Made by a program: the position numbers and the translations under genes | Notes under the pieces: model-generated | What the model saw: the letters and a program-made list of their open reading frames with translations, nothing else | The model's database searches: none | Told to the model about the DNA's origin: nothing | Shown here: in pieces, positions 45,990 through 58,044 of the stretch | Layout: each line of letters begins with the position of its first letter | How positions within the stretch are numbered: the first letter of the stretch is position 1 | Assembly: GCA_000934455.1 (NCBI GenBank) | Contig: KN888039.1 | Location: forward strand, 31,503-95,502 | Origin: Apostichopus parvimensis | Lineage: Eukaryota; Echinodermata; Holothuroidea; Aspidochirotida; Stichopodidae | Length of the DNA: 64,000 nucleotides | Direction: 5' to 3'

Positions 45990-46947
45990 GTAAGTTGATT
46001 GAAGAATGTTAAATATTGCCTTAATTTCATGCAGATATGATACATAAAGCTTGTTTGTAGGCTTAGGTTTAACTAAAGCTGAATCTTAAATGAAGCTTTA
46101 CTATATTAAATTCACAGGGAAATCATAATTAATAATCTCTCGTGGAACTAATACAACCATTACTGTATTGTGTATGGTTCGCATCTGTTCTTGACAAAGA
46201 ATCAACAACTGAAGTCAGAATTTTGACCTGTGTGGGGTCGGCTTGGTTTGTGTTCCGTATTTTAAGTCAGACCTAGTCCTAGTACAAGAGTGCAACCCAT
46301 ATTTGATAGAGAAAAAAAGCAAAAGGTTTGATCGATTGCGAAGTCAACTGGTGTAGGCTCCCATCGAAACTAAACTTCATTTGCATAATGATACTTGATA
46401 GCCTAGTGCAGTCTCGGCCTAATTGTAAGACTGAGTCAATGCAAGTTTACAAACTAGGGACTGATACTTTTTCCACATAGTTTATGATGACGATATATTT
46501 AAGATGCTGAGTTCAGCTAGTGGATGTTGAGTACTAAAATTGCTGCAGTTTAGTGGCACACTGGATGTTTATGTAGTGAAATTTGGTGTGTCAACTCTTG
46601 TGTCTATCAAGTCTCTCAATATGATTTTCTCAAAAGTGAAGCCAAACCATAATGTAAACCTACAAAGCTTTTGTCCAAAAATCATCACTTCTTTTTTCTT
46701 TATAGCTAACTTAAACCATGGAGGCATTAGAAACTGTATGCATCTGATGATAGGGGAGGGGGGGGGGGGATTTGGAGGTGCTATGTGAGGTGGCTAGGAT
46801 AAAGCATAGTACACAGGGAAAATCTATATAAGGAACATACATCACAGAGGTTTGAGTTGTTTCCAAGAAATCAGAGGTATTTTGTGTGTCACCATGTCGT
46901 TTCCTTCTCATGATGTTTGTTTCTCTAAATATTTTGTTTATTGACAG

Positions 46948-47118
46948 GAATGCACAAGAATGGCTACAATAAGTTTAGACAACCCCAGTCTTGAGGAGAT
47001 TGGTAGCACATATAAAGATATTCCGGATGTTGACAGCAAACTTCAGCTGAAATTTGTGATGTTTTTTGGTAGACATGGAGCAAGAACACCCATTAGGACA
47101 CTACCAAATGTTGAACAA
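46948..47118 (+). CDS. ACP6: ACP6 exon 2: start codon and RHG motif
   Basis: Acceptor 'ttattgacag', donor GTAAGT after GAACAA. Translation from ATG 46960 gives MATISLDNPSLEEIG, then LKFVMFFGRHGARTPIRTLP with the nucleophilic histidine of the family. An earlier ATG at 46950 opens a short overlapping frame that stops after about 14 codons. The 46960 start is chosen because it is in frame with the catalytic motif. Confidence 0.85.
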
Positions 47119-50100
47119 GTAAGTCATATTGGTCCATATTACATCTTGCAATAAACTGCACTGACCTAGAAAAACTAAACACTAAAAATTATAAACAATA
47201 TTTTGTTGGAACTGATTGTGAAAGCTGGGCAGAGGAGTTTTTGTTGACATCAACTTACTTGTATGATGTATACATGTACCCATGTGTATTATAATGTGTA
47301 TTATACTTTGATATCATATTATGTGTTATGAAAAGTTTTTACTTACATTTGCTAAAATCGTAATTGGTTGCCTACTGTATGTACAAGTTGTAAGATTGTA
47401 CTATTAGTGGTGGCAGTCCGTCAGACAATGTTAGACTTATGTGGAGTTGTCCAAACAAGCTCCTTGAAACCTCATCCTCCCTCAATCTCCACAAATAAAT
47501 GTTTGGAAGAAGTGTTGTGTGTGGTGGAGATATAAAATGCAGAGTTTCTTTTGTAATCTCTAACCTATTGCTCCTTTGGATTGTATGGAATGAAATTGTG
47601 ACATGATACCTACGTAGTGAATATATGTTAGGCAGAATACTGTCACAGTGGCTTCTGACTGGCATCCCTAGCAAAGAAATGGTCATGTATGTAGGGATCT
47701 CCACCAAGTAATGAATGAATAGCTCAGTTCTAAGAGCACAGGACTTGTGCTGTAATTCTGAGGTCACTGGATCTAATCCCACTTTAGTCCAAAAACTTCT
47801 TTACTCTTTTCAAATTGTTTATAAATAACTTCCCATGCAGATTTTGTTGTTGATAGAGGCTTACATAGATGTATAGTTATTCAGTAATTAGGTCGTCAGT
47901 GCGAAAGAAATTATCTCATAATAATTATAACAAGAAAGTGTTATTTAAACAAATTGCAGATTTCCAATTATAGATTTTGGTGATGATCCTTGCACTTAAA
48001 GTGATAATTTCTTGATGGGGTTGTTTTGGGTTCAGGGGAAATGTATTCTTTGGTGCTCTGCACACTGAAACAGATAGGACCTCAAAAATCCAGAGAAATA
48101 TACAGAGAAATAATAATTGGTGGAATAGAGCAGAGAAATTCATGGCTAGAAAGGGTATTTGAACAGTGCCTTCTGGGTACAGTAAGGTTACAAGCCCAGC
48201 GATCTACCAAAAGAGCTATCCAGCCCTTACTTGGTAGAGATCCATATATACAGGAGCCATTACATAGCTAGGGGTGCCAGTCAGAGGCCACAGTACCTTG
48301 CATATTGTGTCACCAGGGAACACAACCCCAGTTTCAATTTGATACAACCCAGCAGGCAAGGGATTTCTGGAGAAAATTGTCTTGTTCTGTACAGCTATAT
48401 ATGTATGTAAATAAACAACAGCAAACTGACTGGGAATTTATGAACAATGGGGAAAGAGCAAAGAACTTCATGGTAAGAACAGGATTCCAAAGTGTGACCT
48501 CTGGCTTACAGCCCAGCAAAAAAACAATAATTACTAGGAAGCAAAACATTGCATATTCAGTAGCAATGATGAACTGAGTTGCCCTACTGAACTGTAGGCA
48601 GTATGTGAACTAATTGTAGTACTGTAATTTTGTAAGACCATATGAACTGGATGCGGAACGTTATTAATTGTTGATGCTTAATTCATCATCTCATTTATAG
48701 GTCTTGTGGGACAAGGAAACAATTTTCTCTGGAGCGGAGCACACCGATATTGACTATGAGATTTGCTCTTTGGACGGCGGAAGCAGGCCGGAACCTGTTG
48801 TTGAGAACATTTATCGCAAAGTTATTTTGAAGGTTAGTGATATCTGATCAGCATCTGGACAATTTAAAAGTTTCAATTATCGATAAATGTTGAGGTTGTT
48901 TTGAAACAAGAAAGAAATTTGTTTTGCTCTTTCAATTTTGTTGTGTTCAATTACCGAGTCAGTTTTCCATTCTTGGTTAAATAATTTGTTGGTTTAAATC
49001 CAAGTTAAGCAGAAATCTATTTATTTTATTCCAGTGAAAATTTTTCTAACAATTCATCCTTTCTTTAATCTCGATTAGCTTGCAAGTGCACTCTGCTATT
49101 AAGCTAGTTAGCATTGAAACCACTATTGTTCTTAAAGCTGTAAAATAAATTTTTCTGTCTAAAACTCCTTTCAACCAAACATCTCAGGCAAATGTTACAT
49201 TCATCAGTTTGATTGAAAACCAATCTAACTCACATGCAGTTTTTAATTGAACTATGATATTTAAATTTCAGAAGATTTGATGAAAACCTTTTATTTTTTA
49301 TGTTGTTCTCTTGATATTTTAGGGAGGTGCCTTCGGTGGTCAGTTAACTGGCGTTGGCATGAAGCAGGCCTACCAGCTTGGCCAGTCCTTAAAATCTTAT
49401 TATGTGGATCAATTGAAGTTTCTCTCCTCAGAATACAGTGCAAATGACATATAGTAAGTTCAAGATGCTCTAAAACAGTTGTTGAATCTGTGCTGTTAAT
49501 TTCTCTTCTAAGGAGTTTCCAGTTGCAGCATTCAGTGCATGTAGTAAAATCAATTGTTGTATAACAAAAAAGAGGAAACCCCTCAAAGCAACCCATTTTT
49601 GGGAGGGTTGAATCCGTGCCACTTAACCTGTTAATATAAACTTTTTACATTTTACAACCACACAACTTGTATTATACATAAAACATAATGAAAACTAATA
49701 TTTCCCTGGTATTGGACCAGTATTCTATTGGCTTGAAAAAATTAAAGGTATATTGTAACAGTCAAACTCCTGGTTAGCTACCTGAGACTGCAATATAGCT
49801 AGAGAGAAAGGTCATTGCTCAATAACTTGTTAACTATGTCTGTATCAAGATTCATTTATAAGCAATCAAAGCAAAATGCTCCGCTTTAAAGCATTAAGTT
49901 GCGATAACTTTGCATAAGTTTCTTCTGCTGTGTTAAAGCATGTACCGAACAAAGTCAGCATATTTTTAGACAATAGGTTTAACACCTGTGTCAGACAAAT
50001 TGTAACTCGGGGCTGATGTATATTACTAACATTATGCAACCTTTATTTACACTTCCCATTTGAGATACCTACTATCAGGAAATATTTATCTTGTAGAGTA

Positions 50101-53100
50101 TCTCATCTCAAGTTGCTATGCAAAATGGTCAAGCTGCTTTGCAAAATTGTCGCGTTGCTTTGCAAAATTGTCATATTGCTATGCAAAATTGTCAAGTTGC
50201 TACAGGTATGCAAGTGTAAAGATGTATAGAAGTATTTGTGCACTGGAACCATAGTCATTTATAAGAGACAACATCCAGAGCATTCAAACATGCTAGACAA
50301 AAAAATGTGAACAGTTAATATTCCCTGGCTATGTAGCTTTCCATTGTGAATTTTTGTGTTTGTTTGTTTGATTGGTAGCATCAGATCAACCAACATCAAC
50401 AGATGCATCGAGACTGGTCGTTGTGTGATGGCAGGAGTCTATGGCAAGCAACTGAAGTCAAATTCAATAGGTAAGACAACTACCAGTATATTTATTTGTT
50501 TTTACTACCACTGGGGTCTCATGTAGTAAAACACTAGCCAGTACAAGTCAGCTTGAGCAATTAGATGTGGAAATGATAATAATCTGGAGGGTTCATGAAT
50601 TAAACAGTCCCATTAACAAATAGAAGCATTCATCAAAATTCGTAAATTTTTGCTCAATTGGCAAAATGAAGTCAGGACCTCTCTTTGACATATATGTTCA
50701 TGAGGCATTGATGTAGTAATGGGGAATCTCTCTACAGTAGCGTACAGTAAGTTTGCTGTCCATGTGATGTATTTTGGCCTGTGTTAATTCCTTATTATGA
50801 CTGGCGCTTGTAGTAAAGGGAGCTTGAGTGATGTCCAAAGCAACCATAGCTAATTATTAGGAACCTTGAATAAGATTGGTAGACCCTGCTATTATCTATA
50901 GGCTACTGTGCATATAAGAAATGGGGGGGGGTTGTCTTTCTATTGGTCATGAGCTTGTGAATCACACTACTGGCTCATGCATGTTTTGGGGGCAAGAACC
51001 AAACCCTTCATAGGATTTGTAAATTGTCATACATTGTAGAAATGCCTTGATGAATGTGGAGTAAAGTGGAGACTGTAATTCAAAAATGAAATTGAACCAG
51101 ATGCTCTGATTTAATTAATACACTATTTTTCCTCATCAAACTATTTTTCAAGGTGTCCTTATATAAAACTATAACAATGATTACTATAACAATGAAAAAA
51201 TAAATCAGTACTAGTAAAGTGTCATGGATTTGTGTCCGAATGGTCTCTTGTAGAACCTTTGAAAGTCCATGTTGATCATGCAAACAGAGAAGTCCTGTAC
51301 CCTCAAGAGCACCTTCACCCGTCCTTGAAACAGATGTGGCACGAGGCCCAGCATGCACCCGACTTCATTCCTGGCTCTGCTGCTCTGATCAAAAAGGTCA
51401 AAGAACTCCTGGCTCTTCCGGACGATGATAAGAGGATCGATCTTACGGGGGTCAAAGACGATCTCAGTACGAGAATGGTGAGTCTTTAGACACAAGTTTT
51501 GTGCTTTTTTTCAAGTTTTCTTTTTCTGAAGTAACAGTTTTAAGGGTGTGAATACTCGTGCAAAAAGAAACATCTGATGCCGGTAATCTGACCTAGTTTT
51601 GAATGAAGTGTAACAGAAGTGTTAGACACCACCATCGATCCCAGAAAATGCACCCACAGCTTGCTACCGACGGTAATTAGACACTAGTGTACAGTCAGTA
51701 CATACAGCTGCGGTCAATACCCACAGCACAGTGTATAAACGATACAGCGATGGACATCTCAGTTCTAGCTAAAGATAACAAGGTATCACGTTTCATTACT
51801 GTCTGCAACAAAACGTCACTTGCAAGCAACAGAAAGTTAACTTTTTCAGATGGCCGCACATGGTTTGGGGCGAGTCTTCAATGCCTTTAAGGGCATGTGT
51901 AATATTGGCCGATATCTGCTGACAGAACACACATATGTTGTTAGCGACAGAGATATTTTGGGAGCAAATAAAAATTTGCTAATATGTGGGGTTTTTGGTA
52001 TCGTTGTATATGGGCGACAATATTAGAATGTGGTGTTTCAAGTACAGACTCTGTCTTTGAAAGCTGAGAAAACATAACAAGCTATCACTGTTCACTGCAA
52101 GAATGCAGTTTACCTTAAAGGGGGAGGGGTACAGCTTAGGCAATTCAGAAGAGGAGGAAGGGAGGGGTGGAGCTAGAGTTTGGATATAAGACAGAGCAGG
52201 AACAGTTTGTAAATGGAATATATCATGATCCAATTTGAACTTTTTAATTTGATTCTTGGCCCAAATTTTAAATGCTCTGAAACAACTAAATACTTGAAAC
52301 CTTAATATGTTTTGTTATTGATACAGTTCTGGTCTAGTCTGAGGTTGGAACATTTTTAATGGATTATTTATTGAACACTGGATTGGATAGCTGTGTTGAA
52401 AGAGCACAAAACTTGTGATAATGATGGCTTTGGACACATTTTATCAAAGCCTGTTGTAGCCAAGTCTTTCTTCAACTTTTTCAAAATTCCTTCTTTTATC
52501 AATTTCTTTGATTAGTTTAGTCAGTTCTCTGTTCATGGTTCACAATTTCTCTCTCTCTTTTTTTCTTCCATTTTATCGTCAGGTCCACGGGTTTCCTATC
52601 CCTCCTCAGTTTGGTAACAATGTGCTAGAATCGCTGAAAGAGATGAGTCCAAAGGTACTCCAGTACGCCCTAGGAGGACCCCCCGGAGAACAAGTCAAAT
52701 ATTTACCAATATCAATCGGAACGCTTCTTCACCTTATAAGAGAAGTTTTTCAGAAGCTGAAAGACGACAAATTGTGAGTCTGGCATTGACTTTATAGTCC
52801 AGGCATTTATGTATGGACTGTTCAATTTGTTAGGCCTCATTTTTTTTTTTCCCTTTTAAAAAACAGATTTGCATGCAAAGGGGGTTACATTTCTCATTGG
52901 TATTAACTGTGGAGGTTCACAGCACACTATTTGATGAAAGAAAGATAGGATAGAGATTTTCTTTTCTCTTACAGAGCATTGTATTATCAACTTGAGCAAA
53001 TTTGTTGGGAAGTTTAATTTAGTTACAAATTGCAACCAGCTTCTTTCAACAGAAAATCCTATAGGATTACCCGAACCACTGTACATACAGTTTAGATATA

Positions 53101-56100
53101 AGTGTAGCTGTGTTTGAGCAAAACTATGGCAAGAACCTGCATAAGTTATTATGCTAAAAATAGTTTTAATATCTGTTCAATGAACCATGAATTATTCTCT
53201 CAATATCTTAACTTATCTCTTCATATTTTGTTGGCTTATAGAAGGTTACAATTTGGTAGCTTTCATTGGTACAGTAGCAACAAACCAGCTATTCTGAGGT
53301 CAGTTGATTTTGACAAAATTTAGCTATGCTAATCGATACTCAAATCCCACAACGAAGGGGTTTATCAGCTTAGGTAGTAAGTATATTTGAAAGAAGTATA
53401 TGTTAGAGTGTACAAAATAACTATAACTAAAAATAGTTTAAATATCTGTTCGATGAACCATGAATTATTCTCTCAATATCTTAACTTTTCTCTTCATATT
53501 TGTTGGCTTATAGAAGGGTACAATTTTGTAACTTTCATTGGTACAGTAGCAATAGACCAGCTTTCTGAGGTCAGTTGATCTTGATAAAGTTTAGCTATGC
53601 TAATTGATACTCAAATCCCACAACGAAGGGGTTTATCAGCTTAGGTAGTAAGTATATTTGAAAGAAGTATATGTTAGAGTGTACAAAATAACTGAAATAG
53701 AAACCAATGTCAAATGGTAGAGATTATGAAGTACTAATGAAGTACAAATGGTTGCAGCCGATGCAGCCTGCCTGCAAGATGCTGCAGCCCCTTCAGCATC
53801 CTACTATTTAACACAGCCATGTGTCTGAATCTGTTTCCCCTCCAGGAAAGAGAAGATGCATCTGTATTTTTGCCACGATACCACATTGACAGCCCTCCTA
53901 GTCGCTCTCGCTATCTTTGATGGCGATTGGCCGCCCCTCTGCTGCAGTATATCACTGGAAGTATATCAGGGGGTAGATGACAAGTTATACACAAGAGTGC
54001 TCTACAGAGGAAAGGTACCGGTATCCATACTTCATAATACTCGTTAGATAATAATAATAATAATTTAACTATCTGTTGTACTTTACTGAGTAATACTTGC
54101 AGATAATAATTCCCAGATAAAAATAAACAGGTTTGCCCAATAAAAAAAACAGAAAAACTTGAATTGTCAACATGTAAACTAAAATTTGGTTTGATGTTGG
54201 GCTCGGAATTAATTATGGTCAAGAGGATAAATTTTCCTTGACAATTTCACGCAATTTGACCGGGCTGCAGTGGCGTAGGAAGGTACTTTTGAGTGGGGGG
54301 GGGCTGAAGACTGATGGCTGGCCTGGGGGAGGGGTCTAANNNNNNNNNNNNNNNNNNNNNNNNNNNNNNNNNNNNNNNNNNNNNNNNNNGCACGCGGTTT
54401 GGGCGAGTCTTCAATGCCTTTAAGGGCATGTGTAATATTGGCCGATATCTGCTGACAGAACACACATATGTTGTTAACGACAGAGATATTTTGGGAGCAA
54501 ATTAAAGTTAATATGTGGGGTTTTTTTTGTATCGTTGTATATGGGTGACATTATTAGAATGTGGTGTTTCAAGTACAGACTCTGTCTTTAAAAGCTGAGG
54601 AAACATAACAAGCTATGACTGTTCACTGCAAGAATGCAGTTTACCTTAAAAGGGGGAGGGGTACAGCTTAGGCAATTCAGAAGATGAGGGAGGTAGGGGT
54701 GGAGCTAGAGTTTGGATATCAGACAGAGCAGGAACACTGTGTAAATGGAATACATCACGATCCAATTTGGATTTTCTAATTTGATTCTTGGCTCAATTTT
54801 TAAAGGCTCCGAAACAACTAAAATACTTGAAACGTAAATATGTTTGGTTATTGATACAGTTCTGGTCTAGTCTGGGGTTGGAACATTTTTAATGGATTAT
54901 TTATTTAACACTGGATTGGATAGCTGTGTTGGTACAGTAGATCACAACACTTGCGATAATGATGGCTGATGACACAGGTTTATCAAAGCCTGTTGTAGCC
55001 AAGTCTTTCTTCAACTTTTTCAAAATTCCTTCTTTTGTCAATTTCTTTAATACTTTAGTCAGTTCTCTGTTCACGGTTAACATTTTCTCTCTCTTTTGTT
55101 TTCTTCCGTTTTATTGTCAGGTCCATGGGTTTCCTATCCCTCCTCAGTTTGGTAACGATGTGCTAGAATCGCTGAAAGAGATGAGTCCAAAGGTACTCCA
55201 GTACGCCCTAGGAGGACCCCCCGGAGAACAAGTCAAATATTTACCAATAGCAATCGGAACGCTTCTTCATCTTATAAGAGAAATTTTTCAGAAGCTGAAA
55301 GACGACAAATTGTGAGTCTGGCATTGACTTTATAGTCCAGGCATTTATGTATGAACTGTTCAATTTTTTAGGACAAACTTGTTTTTTTTCCTTTTAAAAA
55401 AAAAAATTGCATGCAAAGGGGGTTACATTTCTCATTGGTATTAACTGTAGAGGTTCACAGCACACTTTTTGCTGAAAGAAAGATAGGATAAAGTTTTTTT
55501 TTTTTACAACTTTTTACAACTTTTTACAACTATTATCAACTTGAGCAAATCTGTTGGGAAGTTTAATATAGTTATAAATCGCAACCAGCTTCTTTCAACA
55601 GAAACTCCTATATGATTACCCGAAGCACTGTACATACAGTTTAGATATAAGCGTAGCTGTGTTTGAGCAAAACTATGGGCAAGAACCTGCATAAGTTATT
55701 ATGCTAAAAATAGTTTAAATATCTGTTCGATGAACCATGAATTATTCTCTCAATATCTTAACTTTTCTCTTCATATTTTGTTGGCTTATAGAAGGTTACA
55801 ATTTGGTAGCTTTCATTGGTACAGTAGCAATAAACAACCAGCTTTCTGAGGTCAGTTGATTTTGACAAAGTTTAGCTATGCTAATTGATACTCAAATCCC
55901 ACAACGAAGATGTTTATCAGCTTAGGTAGTAAGTTTATTTGAAAGAAGTATGTTATAGTGTACAAAATAACTGAAATAGAAACCAATGTCAAATGGTAGA
56001 GATTATGAAGTACTAATGAAGTACAAATGGTTGCAGCCGATGCAGCCTGCCTGCAGGATGCTGCAACCCCTTCAGCATCCTACTATTAACACAACCATGT

Positions 56101-58005
56101 GCCTGAATCTGTTTCCCTCCAGGAAAGAGAAGATGCATCTGTATTTTTGCCACGATACCACATTGACAGCCCTCCTAGTCGCTCTCGGTATCTTTGATGG
56201 CGATTGGCCGCCCCTCTGCTGCAGTATATCATTGGAAGTATATCAGGGGGTAGATGACAAGTTATACACAAGAGTGCTCTACAGAGGAAAGGTACCGGTA
56301 TCCATAGTTCATAATACTCACTAGATAATAATAATAATTTAACTATCTGTTGTACTTTACTGAGTAATACCTGTAGATAATAATTCCCAGATAAAAATAA
56401 ACAGGTTTGCCAAAAAAAAAAAAAGAAAAATTTGAATTTTCATCATGTTAACTAAAATTTGGTTTGATGTCGGCCTCGGAATGAATTATGGTCAGGAGGA
56501 TAAATTTCCTTGACAAATCACGAAATTTGACCGGGCTGTTAATAGCGAAAGAGATCCCCTCTTAGCTGATTGGCATTGTCGGTGAGATTGTCATTTATTC
56601 GTTTGTAATCATTATTGGTGTCTTTGTAATCTTCTGTTTGGTTTTTACAGTGGGATATTTGACAGCTAACATATTATAGGGACTATTGTCCTTCTCTCCA
56701 AAGCTAACAATTATGTTCATATATTTATTAACATATGCCAAGGTTTAGTGAGACTGTTGGTATTCACAGTGACAAATGGAATTGAAATTTAAACCTAATA
56801 TTAGTTACAGGCAGACATGCCTCGTAAACTGTTTATTGCTTCAAGGTTGCGTTAAATAGGATCTGTATTATAACTAAGTGATGTGTTGCACATATGCAGT
56901 GGGGGTAGGGGGGGGGTTGGAAGGGGTGCAAGTGGGTGGTTTGGTATAACTAAGGAAGCCTGCCAAGGCTGACTGAGCTACCATAGTTTTCAACACAGTG
57001 CATTTCATAATTATATCGTGTTTGCCACAATATTTTTGGTAAAATTTGTAAACATGCAGGTACAAGATTAGTGTAGACATAAAATCAAACCTTTTTATTA
57101 CGGTGGGGGTAAAAATGCACTTGAGATAGGAAACTGAAAATGTTTCAAAACTAGTTTGACCAAGTTGACTGCATTTTAGTAAAATTAATTTGGATTACAA
57201 GACAATGGTTTTGTTATGCTGCCAGTTATTAAGCTGTCACTTTATAAACCTGGAGAAAAAAAAATGATCATGTTGGCCTAAATTACAATCGGCTTATTTG
57301 TGATCCCTAAACCGACTTTCATGATTAACAAATTTTGCTGAGTATATATATGTATATGCTTGTCTTTATGTAAGTATATATTTTAGTATGTTGGTACATC
57401 ATGTATACATACGTGGGTGCGTGAATGTGTGCAAACATGCTGGTATGTATATATCACTATCTTTAAAGGGTAATTACAAACAATCCTAAAAGTGTTCCTC
57501 TCATATCTTTAACCAATTTTCTGTGAGACGTGTGGGTTAGATGACGATAAAAAAGGAGCCTGTTGATATGAAACCATAATCTAAGGCTATTCTGGGTTAT
57601 TGGGAACTTGAGACCTCATAGAATATCCTTCAAATTATTTAAAACACAAGAGTGTGGGCGACATAAAGTGATAAGTGGTAATCGAAACCCCCTAAGAAAC
57701 GTCGATCAGTATTCGAGGACAAGTGTGTAACTTCCCCGCTCTCATCTGATTCAGTTTCATCTTATCAATATATCATGGTAATAGGTTTGCAACATTCATG
57801 GGAGCTTCATAGGCACCAATCTCTGTTGTTTCTCTATCGGTAACACCTCAATTGTCCTCCTTGATCATATCAACAGGTGAAGAGGGTGTTTCGGAAAACA
57901 GATGAATTGCTGCCGTTAGATACAGTGATGGAAGAATTGAGGCCGTTTAGTATAACCTGGGATGAGTTTCTCCTTAGTGCACAGAGAGCTCAGGAGATGA
58001 GATAA
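46960..58005 (+). CDS. ACP6: Lysophosphatidic acid phosphatase type 6-like
   Basis: Coding exons: 46960-47118, 48701-48832, 49323-49453, 50379-50470, 51254-51477, 52583-52773, 53846-54014, second copies 55121-55311 and 56123-56291, and 57877-58005. Borders are GT-AG and phases agree. The product is a histidine acid phosphatase; human ACP6 is a mitochondrial enzyme that removes phosphate from lysophosphatidic acid. Visible family signs are FGRHGARTP (the RHGxRxP catalytic motif), GGQLTGVGMKQAYQLG, IRSTNINR, EVLYP, and LYFCHDTT (the HD proton-donor motif) followed by IFDGDWPP, all aligning with human ACP6. With one copy of exons 7-8 the protein is about 390 residues. No clear signal peptide or mitochondrial presequence is seen at MATISLDNPS. 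Confidence 0.85.
47719..47782 (+). repeat. tRNA-like SINE relic, ACP6 intron
   Basis: 'tagctcagttctaagag' resembles box A and 'ggtcactggatctaatccc' resembles box B at the spacing of a tRNA. The stems do not pair well, so this is a tRNA-derived relic rather than a gene. Confidence 0.5.
48150..48222 (-). repeat. tRNA-like SINE relic, reversed
   Basis: On the minus strand 'tagctcttttggtagatcg' (box A-like) is followed by 'gctgggcttgtaacc' and 'ggcactgttcaaataccc' (box B-like). A second, truncated box B-like piece ('ggtcacactttggaatcc', minus strand) lies at 48483-48500. Confidence 0.5.
48701..48832 (+). CDS. ACP6: ACP6 exon 3
   Basis: Forty-four codons, phase 0 at both ends (acceptor 'ctcatttatag', donor GTTAGT). 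It encodes VLWDKETIFSGAEHTDIDYE and continues to ENIYRKVILK. The segment corresponds to the variable stretch between RHG and the GGxFxGQLT motif in human ACP6. Confidence 0.8.
49323..49453 (+). CDS. ACP6: ACP6 exon 4
   Basis: It encodes GGAFGGQLTGVGMKQAYQLG followed by a segment ending SEYSANDIY, and leaves in phase 2 before GTAAGT. The human counterpart reads [20 protein letters not shown]. Confidence 0.85.
50106..50205. repeat. 21-bp tandem repeat, about 4 copies
   Basis: Repeats of the pattern GTTGCTWTGCAAAATTGTC lie in ACP6 intron 4. They create a plus-strand open frame with a CYAKLS/CFAKLS motif that is only a by-product of the repeat. Confidence 0.85.
50379..50470 (+). CDS. ACP6: ACP6 exon 5
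   Basis: It encodes IRSTNINRCIETGRCVMAG, matching IRSTNIFRNLESTRCLLAG of human ACP6. The conserved RST arginine belongs to the phosphate pocket in this family. Acceptor 'attggtag', donor GTAAGA, phase 2 in and phase 1 out. Confidence 0.85.
51254..51477 (+). CDS. ACP6: ACP6 exon 6
   Basis: It encodes PLKVHVDHANREVLYPQEHL and further to LTGVKDDLSTRM, phase 1 in and phase 0 out (donor GTGAGT). The EVLYP motif is shared with human ACP6. Confidence 0.85.
52583..52773 (+). CDS. ACP6: ACP6 exon 7, first copy
   Basis: It encodes VHGFPIPPQFGNNVLESLKE up to FQKLKDDKL, in phase 0, out phase 2 (donor GTGAGT). It differs from the second copy at 55121-55311 by three residues (N/D, S/A, V/I). Confidence 0.85.
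53154..53696. repeat. 273-bp tandem duplication in ACP6 intron
   Basis: The block starting 'ctaaaaatagttttaat' at 53154 recurs at 53427 and runs to about 53696. The second large copy (55700-55975) has a single version. Confidence 0.85.
53846..54014 (+). CDS. ACP6: ACP6 exon 8, first copy (HD motif)
   Basis: It encodes KEKMHLYFCHDTTLTALLVA and then LAIFDGDWPPLCCSISLEVY, ending YRGK before GTACCG. The HD pair is the family's acid/base motif. Exons 7 and 8 total 360 nt (120 codons), so the pair could be repeated or skipped in frame. Confidence 0.85.
54268..54339. mobile_element. Transposon end cut by the assembly gap
   Basis: CAGTGGCGTAGGAAGG begins exactly where homology between the two ACP6 copies stops. 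It resembles the hAT-like termini elsewhere in the window. The element continues into the Ns. Confidence 0.5.
54340..54389. other. Assembly gap of 50 N
   Basis: Exactly 50 Ns separate the two copies of the exon 7-8 segment. Any translated frame crossing it is meaningless. Confidence 0.99.
55121..55311 (+). CDS. ACP6: ACP6 exon 7, second copy
   Basis: Same length and splice sites as 52583-52773, encoding GNDVLESLKEMSPKVLQYAL. Whether it is a second genomic exon or the other haplotype placed in tandem cannot be told here. Confidence 0.8.
56123..56291 (+). CDS. ACP6: ACP6 exon 8, second copy (HD motif)
   Basis: Same length and splice sites as 53846-54014, with LGIFDGDWPP where the first copy has LAIFDGDWPP. 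Human ACP6 has LGIFDHKWPP, so this copy is closer to the family form at that site. Confidence 0.8.
56540..57870 (+). other. ACP6: Last ACP6 intron
   Basis: Intron sequence with a G-rich stretch at about 56900-56935 and AT-rich runs. No further exon is supported. Confidence 0.6.
57877..58005 (+). CDS. ACP6: ACP6 last coding exon
   Basis: Acceptor 'tatcaacag'. It encodes VKRVFRKTDELLPLDTVMEE, then FSITWDEFLLSAQRAQEMR and TAA at 58003-58005. It corresponds to the C-terminal CPLDMFLNAM segment of human ACP6. Confidence 0.8.
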   Translation: MKRVFRKTDELLPLDTVMEELRPFSITWDEFLLSAQRAQEMR

Positions 58006-58044
58006 TGGATGGGATAATGGTGAGTACCTTGTTGTAATCGATTG

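Larger units (their letters stand above)
51856..54267. repeat. First copy of ACP6 exon 7-8 segment
   Basis: Matches 54390-56538 nearly base for base apart from small indels and an extra tandem 273-bp block at 53154-53696. Both copies begin at 'gcaca/gcacg...gtttggg' and end at 'gaccgggctg'. Confidence 0.85.
54390..56538. repeat. Second copy of ACP6 exon 7-8 segment
   Basis: It starts at the first base after the gap. It holds exons at 55121-55311 and 56123-56291 and ends 'gaccgggctg', after which the sequence continues as unique intron to the last exon. Confidence 0.85.

Noticed and set aside
47372-47782. 136-codon minus-strand frame in an ACP6 intron
   Set aside because: It runs through a tRNA-like relic and has no motif or splice support.
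51851-51985. Plus-strand frame MAAHGLGRVFNAFKGMCNIG after a 'tttttcag' acceptor, repeated after the gap
   Set aside because: Human ACP6 has no matching segment, exon 6 joins exon 7 in phase 0 without it, and no donor follows; it is open by chance within the duplicated intron.
54209-54505. Open frames running across the N gap
   Set aside because: They exist only because Ns translate as X; the real sequence is unknown.
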